DNA of 64,000 bases from Ralstonia sp. RRA (GTDB lineage: Bacteria > Pseudomonadota > Gammaproteobacteria > Burkholderiales > Burkholderiaceae). Within the stretch, counting starts at the first letter, position 1, and each line of letters begins with the position of its first letter. The notes beneath the pieces were generated by a model. The model worked only from the letters and a program-made list of their open reading frames with translations. It had not been told where the DNA came from and ran no database searches. The stretch is from NCBI RefSeq assembly GCF_037023145.1, contig NZ_CP146091.1, positions 2,914,001-2,978,000 of the forward strand, written 5' to 3'. Shown piece by piece: positions 1 through 8,056 of this stretch. A program made the position numbers and the translations under genes.

Positions 1-528
1 CTTCATGCGCTTGCGCAGTTCGCGCTCGACGAAGAAGCACTCCGGTGCCTTGATGTCTTCCAGGTTGATGCCGCCGAAGGTCGGCTCCAGCGAGGCGATG
101 ATATCGACCAGCTTCTGCGGGTCTTTTTCGTTGATCTCGATGTCAAACACATCGATACCGGCAAACTTCTTGAACAGGCCGGCCTTGCCTTCCATGACGG
201 GCTTCGAGGCTTCCGGGCCGATGTCGCCCAGGCCGAGCACGGCGGTGCCGTTGGTCACCACGCCGACGAGGTTGCCGCGGGCGGTGTAGCGGAACGAGTT
301 GGCGACGTCTTCGACGATCTCTTCGCACGCCGCGGCCACACCAGGGGAGTACGCCAGGGCCAGATCGCGTTGGTTCGACAGCGGCTTGGTCGGCGTAACG
401 GAAATCTTGCCCGGGGTCGGAAACTCGTGATACTCCAGCGCGGCCTTGCGCAAGGCGGCGCGTTGCTGCGCCTTGAGTTCTTCATCCGTGCGGGCGGGCT
501 GCTGAGGCTGGGTATCCACCGTGGTCAT
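1..528 (-). CDS. maeB: NADP-dependent malic enzyme, N-terminal part (runs off left edge)
   Basis: The gene reads leftwards and leaves the window at base 1, so only the first 176 residues are seen. SPGVA at residue 61, [20 protein letters not shown] at 85-104 and the lysine-bearing GKAGLFKKF near 114 are typical of the malic-enzyme N-terminal domain. The family oxidatively decarboxylates malate to pyruvate and makes NADPH. Bacterial MaeB proteins of this type are usually about 760 residues, with a C-terminal phosphotransacetylase-like domain that would lie outside the window. The start is the ATG at 528, right after a short Gln/Pro-rich leader. The gene is divergent from thiL. In the 240-bp gap a TATAAA on the minus strand near 644-649, with TTGTGA 15 bp upstream, is a weak candidate promoter. 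Confidence 0.93.
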   Translation of the reverse strand, partial: MTTVDTQPQQPARTDEELKAQQRAALRKAALEYHEFPTPGKISVTPTKPLSNQRDLALAYSPGVAAACEEIVEDVANSFRYTARGNLVGVVTNGTAVLGLGDIGPEASKPVMEGKAGLFKKFAGIDVFDIEINEKDPQKLVDIIASLEPTFGGINLEDIKAPECFFVERELRKRMK

Positions 529-768
529 GGGGTGTCTCTCGTCATGGGTGGCCAGCGCGCGCGCCGGCCGTCGCATCTAGCGGGCCACCGAGAAACCACA
601 TGAGGGTCACGGTACTGCGGTCCGCCTCCTTGGGCCCGTCATTTTATATAGTGAAAAGCGATCTCACAACGGGATTTTGGGTGGGAGTGCTGTGCGCAAC
701 CGCTACAATATTTCACCGTCCTATCACGGCACCATCGGGCTTGCCCTCTTTCTACCATTGCCGCTGCC

Positions 769-1776
769 GTGTCCAAGCCCGCCGCTTCCGCCAACTCCGC
801 TGATCACGCCGCCGAACTGTCCGAATTCGGACTGATCCGACGTTATTTCACGCGACCAGCCCGGCAAGCAATCTTAGGCGTCGGCGACGACTGCGCCCTG
901 CTCGGCACCCGGCCCGGCCATGAGTTGGCGATTTCCACCGACATGTTGGTCGCCGGTCGTCACTTCTTTGCCGATGCGGAGCCAAAAGCACTCGGACACA
1001 AAGCGTTGGCTGTCAACCTATCCGATCTGGCTGCCATGGGCGCCGAGCCGCGCGCGTTTACGCTAGCCCTGGCGTTGCCGGAAGCCAATGCCGCCTGGCT
1101 CAAGCCGTTTTCCGAAGGCCTGCTGGCGCTGGCCGACGCCTTTCATTGCGAGCTGATCGGCGGTGACACCACACGCGGACCACTCACGCTCAGTTTGACC
1201 GTTTTCGGCGATGTACCTGCCGCTGCGGCGTTACGCCGTGACGCTGCCCGCGCGGGCGACGACCTGTGGGTGTCCGGCACCGTTGGCGATGCGCGACTCG
1301 CGCTGGGGGCATTGCGTGCCGAATGGCCGCTCACACCCGAGGCTCTCGCCCAAGTGCAGCCGCGCATGGACATGCCGACACCACGCATCGCACTCGGGTT
1401 GGCATTGCGCGGCATCGCGCGTGCGGCGCTCGACGTGTCCGACGGTTTGCTCGGTGATCTGGGCCATATCCTGACGCAATCGCGCGTTGGTGCAACCATC
1501 GAGGTCGATCGCGTGCCGCGCTCCGCCACGCTCGCAGCGCAACCGGCCGCACGCCAGTTGCAATGCACACTGGCCGGGGGCGATGACTACGAACTCTGCT
1601 TTACCGCGCCCGCCGAGGCGTGCGACGCCGTGCTCGCAGCTGGCCAGCGCGCGGGGGTTGCCGTTACACGCATCGGCCGCATCGATGCCGAATCCGGCCT
1701 ACGACTTGTTGATGCACAGGGTGCGCCGGTCACCTTTACGCACGGCAGCTTCGATCATTTCTCATCCGCATCATGA
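769..1776 (+). CDS. thiL: Thiamine-monophosphate kinase
   Basis: A 335-residue protein that phosphorylates thiamine monophosphate to the active cofactor thiamine diphosphate, the last step of thiamine synthesis. Family motifs are clear: GVGDDCALL near residue 37 (ATP and Mg binding), the STDMLV stretch near 56, NLSDLAAMGAEPRA near 83 and GGDTTRG near 123. The length fits ThiL (about 320-340). The only reasonable start is GTG at 769; no strong ribosome site precedes it, so a slightly different start is possible. A TACAAT at 704-709 could be its -10, but no good -35 is visible. Its stop overlaps the pgpA start, so the two are probably translationally coupled. Confidence 0.95.
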   Translation: MSKPAASANSADHAAELSEFGLIRRYFTRPARQAILGVGDDCALLGTRPGHELAISTDMLVAGRHFFADAEPKALGHKALAVNLSDLAAMGAEPRAFTLALALPEANAAWLKPFSEGLLALADAFHCELIGGDTTRGPLTLSLTVFGDVPAAAALRRDAARAGDDLWVSGTVGDARLALGALRAEWPLTPEALAQVQPRMDMPTPRIALGLALRGIARAALDVSDGLLGDLGHILTQSRVGATIEVDRVPRSATLAAQPAARQLQCTLAGGDDYELCFTAPAEACDAVLAAGQRAGVAVTRIGRIDAESGLRLVDAQGAPVTFTHGSFDHFSSAS

Positions 1777-2351
1777 TGTCTTCTGCCCCCTTTCCGCCCT
1801 CCAACCCGCCGGGCCAACCTGAGGCCGTGACGCTCGAAGCCGGGCAGACCGCTCAAGTCCGCCGCCCGACCGCACGCTTCATGTTCGGCCATCCGGCGCG
1901 CATCCTGGCGCTGGGGTTCGGCTCGGGTCTGTCGCCCATCCTGCCGGGCACGATGGGGACGCTGTACGCGTGGCTGATCTACGTTGTCCTGGCCCGCTGG
2001 ATTGCCGGACCGACCTGGCTGCTGATCGCCGCCCTCGGTTTCGTGATCGGCATCTGGGCATGCGCCCGCACGGCGCGTGACCTGGGCGTGGCTGACCACG
2101 GTGCGATGGTGTGGGATGAGATGGTCGCCTTCTGGCTGGTGCTGGCGTTCGTCACACCGACCACGTTGGGCGGGCAGTTCGGGGCGTTCCTGCTGTTCCG
2201 CTTCTTCGATATGGTCAAACCCGCGCCCATCCGCTACTACGACCGCACGCTCAAAGGCTTTGGCGTGCGCGGCGGCTACGGCGTGATGGTCGACGACATT
2301 CTCGCGGCGTTCTACACGCTGCTCGTGTTTGCGCTGTGGCGCTCGTTCTGA
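1773..2351 (+). CDS. pgpA: Phosphatidylglycerophosphatase A
   Basis: A 192-residue inner-membrane phosphatase that dephosphorylates phosphatidylglycerol phosphate to phosphatidylglycerol. LSPILPGTMGTLY near residue 50, the acidic VWDEMVAFWLVL near 112 and FRFFDMVKPAPI near 142 are hallmark PgpA motifs, with about four hydrophobic segments between. The first 30 residues are Pro/Ala-rich and probably cytoplasmic. The start ATGATG overlaps the last four bases of thiL; the second ATG at 1776 is equally possible. thiL-pgpA is a common proteobacterial pair, and cinA follows 32 bp downstream, suggesting one transcript. Confidence 0.95.
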   Translation: MMSSAPFPPSNPPGQPEAVTLEAGQTAQVRRPTARFMFGHPARILALGFGSGLSPILPGTMGTLYAWLIYVVLARWIAGPTWLLIAALGFVIGIWACARTARDLGVADHGAMVWDEMVAFWLVLAFVTPTTLGGQFGAFLLFRFFDMVKPAPIRYYDRTLKGFGVRGGYGVMVDDILAAFYTLLVFALWRSF

Positions 2352-2383
2352 ACCCGAAGTCTTGAAGTCCCGAAGGTGTTGCG

Positions 2384-2884
2384 ATGGCTGAATCCCGCGC
2401 CCTGGCCCAACTGGCCGAACTGGTTGCCGATACGCTGAACAAGCGCAGCTTGATGGTGGCGACCGCCGAATCGTGCACGGGCGGGCTGGTGTCCGCCGCC
2501 ATTACCGATGTGTCGGGTTCGTCCGCGTGGTTCGAGCGCGGCTTCGTGACGTATTCGAACGAGGCGAAATCGCAGATGTTGGGCGTGCCGGCCGCGCTGA
2601 TCCGCGAACACGGTGCGGTGAGCGAGCCGGTGGCGCACGCGATGGCGGAAGGTGCGGTACTCAACAGTCGCGCACAGGTGGCCGTAGCGATTACTGGTGT
2701 GGCTGGCCCAACCGGCGGCACACCCGATAAGCCCGTTGGCATGGTCTGCTTTGGCTGGAGCAACCGCCTGGAGACACGTGTGGAAACGCGCCACCTCAAG
2801 GGCGACCGCAAGCAGGTACGCCTGCAGGCCGCCGAGCACGCGTTGCGGGGCCTGCTCGACTTTCTGGACTCGGCGGAGTCCTAA
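2384..2884 (+). CDS. pncC: CinA-type nicotinamide-nucleotide amidase (PncC)
   Basis: A 166-residue protein made of the CinA C-terminal domain alone, without the N-terminal MoCF-like domain of longer CinA proteins. The diagnostic ATAESCTGGLVSAAIT lies near residue 26, followed by SSAWFERGFVTYSN near 45 and AITGVAGPTGGTPDKPVG near 101. In characterised members this domain deamidates NMN to nicotinate mononucleotide, recycling the pyridine ring produced by DNA ligase. It sits in the thiL-pgpA run. Twelve bases after the stop begins the palindromic element at 2895-3164, which may serve as the 3' end of this transcript. Confidence 0.93.
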   Translation: MAESRALAQLAELVADTLNKRSLMVATAESCTGGLVSAAITDVSGSSAWFERGFVTYSNEAKSQMLGVPAALIREHGAVSEPVAHAMAEGAVLNSRAQVAVAITGVAGPTGGTPDKPVGMVCFGWSNRLETRVETRHLKGDRKQVRLQAAEHALRGLLDFLDSAES

Positions 2885-2894
2885 GCCCTGGACC

Positions 2895-3164
2895 TAGGGC
2901 CTGTCATCCAATCAAACGTGCGCGCGCAAGGGGAAATTGGGGCACAGGGCTAGGCGCGGGCGGTGCCGCTTAGCCGGCTAAGCAAGCCGGCCGCAACGAC
3001 GCCGTGTGGCCCAATTTCCCCTTGCCCTTCGGGTTGGTCCGATCCGGGGCCATCTACTTTGTCGGGCGCCTTGCAAAGGGAATAGCCCTTTGCGGCGACA
3101 CCCTTCGCGTAGCTGGCCCCGGCTCGGATCAACGCGCGTACGTTTGATTGGTTGACAGGCCCTA
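2895..3164. repeat. TA-flanked palindromic element with long terminal inverted repeats (MITE-like)
   Basis: The sequence fills the gap between two convergent genes. Its ends are 30-base inverted repeats, 2897-2926 against 3133-3162, differing at two positions; both start GGGCCTGTCA when read inwards. A TA dinucleotide lies directly outside each end (2895-2896 and 3163-3164). Inside are further nested palindromes: a perfect 16-bp stem 2926-2941/3010-3025, a perfect 16-base palindrome at 2968-2983, a stem from 3041-3057 to 3109-3130, and GCAAAGGG/CCCTTTGC at 3073-3080/3086-3093. It has no coding capacity. Long terminal repeats, a TA duplication and small size fit a non-autonomous element moved by an IS630-like or TA-targeting IS5-like transposase; that assignment is inference. 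As RNA it would fold into a branched structure. Confidence 0.75.
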
Positions 3165-3365
3165 CACCCGGGCTTCGCTCGGGTGATCCGGCCGGTGGCG
3201 CTCTTCGTGCTCGTGCTCCGGCTGGTGCTCATGGTCATGTTCACGACGGCGGTCACGATCGTGTTCGTGGCCGTCGTCACGTTCCTTCTCAAACTTGCGG
3301 TCCGGGTCCTTGCCCTCTTCCTCGCGGCGCAGGCCGGTGACGGGGTGCTGGGAATGCGTGGTCAT
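3162..3365 (-). CDS. Small His/Glu/Arg-rich hypothetical protein
   Basis: A 67-residue open frame with a plausible ribosome site (GGCGAGGAC upstream of the ATG at 3365) and the high third-position GC of its neighbours. After a short polar start (MTTHSQHPVTGLRREEEGK) it is almost wholly charged, with 11 histidines in alternating HEH/DHEH runs. No hydrophobic core, signal peptide or membrane segment is visible. A metal-binding or disordered role is possible from composition only; I do not recognise the family. It lies 52 bp downstream of pyrF on the same strand. Its TAG stop falls on the border of the palindromic element, so the element may have set or shifted its C-terminus. Confidence 0.65.
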   Translation of the reverse strand: MTTHSQHPVTGLRREEEGKDPDRKFEKERDDGHEHDRDRRREHDHEHQPEHEHEERHRPDHPSEARV

Positions 3366-3417
3366 GGTGTCCTCGCCTAAACCGGGCAACCGGACCGCCA
3401 CCGTGTCGTGAGGCAGG

Positions 3418-4233
3418 TCAGTTGCGGTACTGGTTGATCCGGGCGCGCGTTGCCTCTGCAACCTTGCGGGCAGCATCGGCGAAATCGCTGTCGCTGCTGG
3501 CGTACAAAATGGCGCGCGACGAGTTGATCATCATGCCGGTGCCATCTGCAGTGCGCCCCGCACGCACGGTGGCCTCAACGTCACCGCCCTGGGCGCCAAT
3601 GCCCGGAATCAGCAGCGGCATGTCACCGACGATCTCGCGCACCTTGGCAATCTCTTGCGGGAAAGTCGCGCCCACTACCAGGCCCATCTGGCCGCTTGTG
3701 TTCCAGACATTGCGCGCGCGCTCAGCCACGACTTGGTAGACGGGGCGGCTGCCGGTTTCCAGGAACTGCACGTCGCTGCCGCCGGCATTGGAAGTGCGGC
3801 ACAGCACGATCACGCCCTTGTCGGCGTGCGCGAGGTACGGCTGCATCGAATCGAAGCCCATGTACGGGCTGACGGTGATGGCGTCGGCCTGATAGCGCTC
3901 GAAGGCCTCCTTGGCGTAGTGCTCGGCGGTAGAGCCGATATCACCGCGCTTGGCGTCGAGGATGACCGGAATGCCCGGATACGCCTCGTGGATGTAGTTG
4001 ATGAGCTGCTCGAGCTGGTCTTCGGCGCGCTGCGAGGCGAAATAGGCGATCTGCGGCTTGAACGCGCAAACCAGATCCGCCGTGGCATCGACAATGGCGC
4101 GACAGAACGAGAAGATCGCCCCGCCCGTGCCGGTGAGCGACGCCGGCAGGCGTGCCGGATCGGGGTCGAGCCCGACGCACAGCAGGGAGTTGTTGCGCTG
4201 CCAGGCGGCAGCCAGTTGTTCGGTAAATCGCAT
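3418..4233 (-). CDS. pyrF: Orotidine 5'-phosphate decarboxylase (type 2)
   Basis: A 271-residue cytoplasmic enzyme for the last step of UMP synthesis, decarboxylation of OMP. The length and the spacing of the motifs match the longer type-2 subfamily rather than the 230-residue E. coli type. [12 protein letters not shown] near residue 20, FKPQIAYF near 59 and the catalytic [18 protein letters not shown] near 91 (Lys-x-x-x-Asp array) are present, with GIGAQGGD near 213. The ATG at 4233 is preceded by no long open upstream stretch. It diverges from corA across a 212-bp gap. Confidence 0.95.
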   Translation of the reverse strand: MRFTEQLAAAWQRNNSLLCVGLDPDPARLPASLTGTGGAIFSFCRAIVDATADLVCAFKPQIAYFASQRAEDQLEQLINYIHEAYPGIPVILDAKRGDIGSTAEHYAKEAFERYQADAITVSPYMGFDSMQPYLAHADKGVIVLCRTSNAGGSDVQFLETGSRPVYQVVAERARNVWNTSGQMGLVVGATFPQEIAKVREIVGDMPLLIPGIGAQGGDVEATVRAGRTADGTGMMINSSRAILYASSDSDFADAARKVAEATRARINQYRN

Positions 4234-4445
4234 GATGTCGGGAATGTGAGGGCGCGGCCGGACTGCCGCATGACTTCACCGCATTTTACCCGTCGGGCGA
4301 TCCGGCGGCCCGATCTTCCGGGCGTGGCATTGATCCGACGCGTGCGCGCCAAGCCACTGTTTGTGGCTGAACCCGCTGCATCTTTACGCTACACTCGGCG
4401 CGATTTTTCGCCTCGCCCGCTCAATACCCGCTTCAAGGAACCTCC

Positions 4446-5408
4446 ATGATCAACCTGTTCGTCGTGCAAAAAGGCCGTCTCGCGCAAGAACAGGTCGAAG
4501 AACGCAGCGAATTGCTGCAGCACAAGCCGATCTGGATCGATGTGATCGACCCGGACGACGAAGAGCTGGCCTGGATCAAGGAAGCCTATGGCGTGGTCCT
4601 GCCCGAACTGGAGCAATTAGGGGACCTGGAAGCGTCGGCGCGTTACTTTGAGGGCGAAGACGGCCATATCCACATCCGTACCGATTTCCTGCTCGACGAA
4701 GAAACCACCTCGCGCAACGTGCGCGTGGCCTTCGTGATGACCAAGGATGTGCTCTTCTCCATTCACGACGAAGATCTGCCCGCCTTCCGCCTCGTGCGCA
4801 TGCGTGCGCGGTTGCGCCCGGGTTCGGTACGCAACGCGAAGGACGTGCTGATGGACCTGTACGCCACCGACGCGGAATACTCGGCGGACTCCATCGAAGA
4901 AGTGTATGAACGCCTGGAGGACGCCAGCAAACGTGTGCTGGCCGACGAGGTGACGGACGCTGCCGCCGCCGATGTGCTGGAGATCATCGCTCGCGTGGAA
5001 GACCTGAACGGCCGCATCCGCCGCAACGTGATGGATACGCGCCGCGCGGTGTCGTTCCTGTTGCGCAGCCAGTTGCTCTCAACCGATCAGCAGGACGAAG
5101 CGCGCCAGGTGCTGCGCGACATCGACTCGATCGAGAACCACACGGCGTTCCTGTCGGACAAGGTCAACTTCTTGATGGATGCCACGGTCGGCTTCATCAA
5201 CATCAACCAGAACAAGATCATCAAACTGTTCTCGGTGGTGTCGGTGGCGCTGATGCCGCCCACGCTGATCGCCTCGATCTACGGCATGAACTTCAAGGTG
5301 ATGCCGGAGTTGGACTGGGCCGAAGGGTATCCGTATGCGATCGTGATGATGATCGTGTCGGCGGCGATTCCGCTGGTGTACTTCCGGCGCAAGGGCTGGC
5401 TCAAGTAA
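4446..5408 (+). CDS. corA: Magnesium/cobalt transporter CorA
   Basis: A 320-residue CorA-family channel for Mg2+ (and Co2+/Ni2+). The large N-terminal cytoplasmic domain is rich in acidic residues and ends in a long helical region. Two transmembrane helices occupy the last 60 residues, and the signature YGMNF sits at the end of the first (near residue 279). It ends in the basic RRKGWLK. A good ribosome site (AAGGAACCTCC) precedes the ATG. It is a single gene between divergent pyrF and convergent mtgA, with only 15 bp to the mtgA stop and no clear terminator between. Confidence 0.96.
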   Translation: MINLFVVQKGRLAQEQVEERSELLQHKPIWIDVIDPDDEELAWIKEAYGVVLPELEQLGDLEASARYFEGEDGHIHIRTDFLLDEETTSRNVRVAFVMTKDVLFSIHDEDLPAFRLVRMRARLRPGSVRNAKDVLMDLYATDAEYSADSIEEVYERLEDASKRVLADEVTDAAAADVLEIIARVEDLNGRIRRNVMDTRRAVSFLLRSQLLSTDQQDEARQVLRDIDSIENHTAFLSDKVNFLMDATVGFININQNKIIKLFSVVSVALMPPTLIASIYGMNFKVMPELDWAEGYPYAIVMMIVSAAIPLVYFRRKGWLK

Positions 5409-5423
5409 GCCGGCCAGTCACAC

Positions 5424-6128
5424 TCAATCCGGCAGCGTTGCCGAGCCCATCCGGTTGGCGATGATGGTGGCCTTGCGCGTGAAGTTCACGTGCACGTTGG
5501 CGCAGTAGCTCTTCTTGTCGAAGCACTTGGGCGCAGGCAATGCCGCGGCCAGACGCGCTGCCTGACCCACCGTCAGTTGTGAGGCCGGGCGCTTGAAGTA
5601 GTGCTGCGCAGCGGCTTCTGCGCCGAACACGCCTTCGCCCCACTCCACCGAGTTCAGGTAGATTTCCAGGATGCGCTCCTTGTCGAGCCAGAACTCGAGC
5701 ATCCAGGTGATGGCCAGTTCTTCGCCCTTGCGCAGGTAGTGACGCTCACCGGAGAGAAACAGATTCTTGGCAAGCTGCTGCGTGATGGTCGAACCGCCGG
5801 CGACCACGTGACCGCGCCGCTTGTTCTTCTCCCACGCGTCGAGCATGGCGTCGACTTCCCAGCCGCTGTGCGAGACGAAATCGGCGTCTTCGCTGGCGAT
5901 AACGGCACGCTTGAGGTTGCGCGAGATCTGGTCGTAGTCGACCCAACGATGATCGACCTTGCAGGTGAAGACATTGGCACCGCACAGGCGCATGCGCTCC
6001 GCACGCATGAAGGCAGTGGAAGACGGATCAAGCGTCTGCCAGCTCGCAATCGCAGCAAAAAAATAGAGATTGAGTGCGACCACGCCTGCCACAAAGCAAC
6101 CGATCACGTAGCCGAGCCAGCGCATCAT
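5424..6128 (-). CDS. mtgA: Monofunctional peptidoglycan glycosyltransferase
   Basis: A 234-residue GT51-family enzyme that polymerises lipid II into glycan strands in the periplasm while anchored by one N-terminal helix ([20 protein letters not shown]). The catalytic region shows [14 protein letters not shown] (catalytic Glu), [32 protein letters not shown] and [17 protein letters not shown], all GT51 motifs; no transpeptidase domain follows. The start is the ATGATG at 6128; the open frame continues further upstream but without family-like sequence. It is the last gene of the leftward run RNase II-tonB-aroE-mtgA, 22 bp after aroE. Confidence 0.95.
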   Translation of the reverse strand: MMRWLGYVIGCFVAGVVALNLYFFAAIASWQTLDPSSTAFMRAERMRLCGANVFTCKVDHRWVDYDQISRNLKRAVIASEDADFVSHSGWEVDAMLDAWEKNKRRGHVVAGGSTITQQLAKNLFLSGERHYLRKGEELAITWMLEFWLDKERILEIYLNSVEWGEGVFGAEAAAQHYFKRPASQLTVGQAARLAAALPAPKCFDKKSYCANVHVNFTRKATIIANRMGSATLPD

Positions 6129-6150
6129 CGTGCGTATCCTGGGCGGGCGT

Positions 6151-7068
6151 TCAACGACGCGCGCGGGCGGCCACGACGGCCTCGCCCTGCAGCGCTTCAC
6201 GCATACCGAGCAACACGGGCGCGGTGTCCGGGCGCACACCGCGCCAGACGAAGAACGACTCCGCCGCCTGCTCGACCAGCATGCCCAGGCCGTCCCAGGT
6301 GCGGGCGTCGTAGCGCTTGGCAAACTGCATGAACAGCGTTGGCTGTGCGGCGTACATCATGTCGTAGGCCAGCGCGTTCGGGCCAAACACGGTGCCCGGA
6401 ATCGGCGGCACCCCGCCCTGCAGACTGCTGGCCGTGGCGTTGATGATGACGTCGAACACGTCGTCGACGGCAAGCTCGTCATAGCCACCCCCTACCAGTT
6501 CCGCGTCATGCAGCTTGGCCGAGATTTCAAAACGATCGACCAGCATGTTGGCGCGATCCGCCGTGCGGTTGGCGATGAACACACGCGACGGCTTGTGTTC
6601 CAGCAGCGGCAGCAGCACGCCACGCGCCGCGCCGCCCGCGCCCAGCAGCAGCACACGCTCGCCTTCGAGCGAATTACCGATGTTGTGCGTGATGTCGCGC
6701 ATCAGGCCAACGCCATCGGTGTTGTCACCGAAGACCTCGTCGCCGTCGAACGTGAGCGTGTTGACCGCACCGGCCGATTCGGCCCGCAGCGACAACGACG
6801 TGCACATCGAATACGCATCGAGCTTGAATGGCACCGTCACGTTGAGCCCCTTGCCGCCTTCTCGCACGAAGGTCAGCACGGTTTCTTCAAACGCGATCAG
6901 CTCGGCATAGATGCGGTCGTAGCGGATGAGTTCACCGGTCTGCTGCGCAAACGCGGCGTGGATGGTGGGCGACTTGCTGTGCGAAATCGGATTGCCGATC
7001 ACGCCATAGCGGTCTGTGGGCGGCGCATTGACGGCTGCGAGGATGGCCTCTTGAAACGACGACGGCAT
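6151..7068 (-). CDS. aroE: Shikimate dehydrogenase
   Basis: A 305-residue NADP-dependent enzyme reducing 3-dehydroshikimate to shikimate in aromatic amino-acid synthesis. [13 protein letters not shown] near residue 25 (substrate site), NVTVPFK near 78 with the catalytic Lys, and the nucleotide-binding [14 protein letters not shown] near 145 are intact. A TTG two codons further up (7074) is in frame, but the ATG at 7068 has a suitably spaced GAGGT and is preferred. It begins 11 bp after the tonB-like gene ends and is probably co-transcribed with it. Confidence 0.95.
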   Translation of the reverse strand: MPSSFQEAILAAVNAPPTDRYGVIGNPISHSKSPTIHAAFAQQTGELIRYDRIYAELIAFEETVLTFVREGGKGLNVTVPFKLDAYSMCTSLSLRAESAGAVNTLTFDGDEVFGDNTDGVGLMRDITHNIGNSLEGERVLLLGAGGAARGVLLPLLEHKPSRVFIANRTADRANMLVDRFEISAKLHDAELVGGGYDELAVDDVFDVIINATASSLQGGVPPIPGTVFGPNALAYDMMYAAQPTLFMQFAKRYDARTWDGLGMLVEQAAESFFVWRGVRPDTAPVLLGMREALQGEAVVAARARR

Positions 7069-7079
7069 AAACAACGACC

Positions 7080-7994
7080 TCAGCGGGTCTGCAGGTGAGT
7101 TTCCAGGCCCGCGCGGGTGAACTTGAAGGTGGCGACCACATCCTGGATGTCGACGCGCTTGCGCATCTCCGCCGGGAAGCCGCCAAACGGCGCGGACGAC
7201 CGCACGATGGCCACCGCCTGGCGATCCAGCGCCGGGTTGCCCGAGCTCTTGGCGATCTCGATGCCTTCGATCTTGTAGCCGTCCTGGTTGTAGCCGAGCT
7301 GGCCCTCGCGGTTGATGCTGATCACGAGGATCAGCTCACCATATAGCGGGCGGCCATTCTGGCTCGGGAAGTTGGCCGTGCCGCGCACTTCGATCTTGCG
7401 GCGCACGGCATCGTAGTAGCGGGCGTAATCCACTTGGCGTGCGCTGGCGGCGGTCAGCACGTTGCGGCGTGGGCGCTTGGCGTAGTTCTCGAGGTTGCGA
7501 TCGATCTCGGCCTGCAGGCGGGCGATTTCGTCCTGCGTGGTGCGGTCATCCGTGCCGTTGGTGGGCGACGGTACCGGGCGCTCACCCGGTTTGACCTGAC
7601 GATCGTTCACCATCGGCGCGCGGTCTTTCGCCTGCGTCAGCAGGCGGCGCTGTTCCTGCTCCAGGAATTCGACACGGCGCTGCGTGAGCTTGATGGCATC
7701 GCCGGTCTGCTCGTTGGTATCGGCAGGTAGCGGCGTGGTGGCGCGCTGCTGATCGAACTCGCCGCCACCGTTCAGATTGACCTGCGCCACCGCCGTTGCC
7801 TTGGCCGGCGCGGTGGATGACTTGGCGTTGACCAGCACCACGTCCAGCCCCGGATCATCGCGCTTGATGTCGAAGGCCTCGGGCGCCACCACGCGCACGA
7901 ACAGCAGCAGGACGTGCACGGCAAGCGACACCACCAATGCCTTGGTGAGCGTGCTGCTGCCGGACCAATCCGGACGGTATGCGAGGGCGGCCAT
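7080..7994 (-). CDS. TonB-like energy-transducer family protein
   Basis: A 304-residue protein with a cytoplasmic N-terminus, one membrane helix (ALVVSLAVHVLLLFVRVVA, about residues 19-37), a long polar periplasmic linker with a coiled-coil-like stretch (QRRVEFLEQEQRRLL) and a C-terminal domain near 205-304 of the TonB type (YPARA-like YYDAVRRKIE, then GELILVISINREGQL and AVAIVRSSAPFGGFP). The histidine in the membrane helix is the feature TonB uses to respond to ExbBD. No exbB/exbD lies nearby. Its fixed place between RNase II and aroE suggests a housekeeping envelope role rather than a siderophore-specific one; that is inference. Confidence 0.85.
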   Translation of the reverse strand: MAALAYRPDWSGSSTLTKALVVSLAVHVLLLFVRVVAPEAFDIKRDDPGLDVVLVNAKSSTAPAKATAVAQVNLNGGGEFDQQRATTPLPADTNEQTGDAIKLTQRRVEFLEQEQRRLLTQAKDRAPMVNDRQVKPGERPVPSPTNGTDDRTTQDEIARLQAEIDRNLENYAKRPRRNVLTAASARQVDYARYYDAVRRKIEVRGTANFPSQNGRPLYGELILVISINREGQLGYNQDGYKIEGIEIAKSSGNPALDRQAVAIVRSSAPFGGFPAEMRKRVDIQDVVATFKFTRAGLETHLQTR

Positions 7995-8056
7995 GAGGGT
8001 CGATTCCTGGGGCGGAGGAAGAGAAGCGCGAGAAGACAGTCAGACTGCGATTGTAG

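Noticed and set aside
529-768. TPP riboswitch before thiL
   Set aside because: No CUGAGA-type conserved core is seen, and thiL is rarely riboswitch-controlled.
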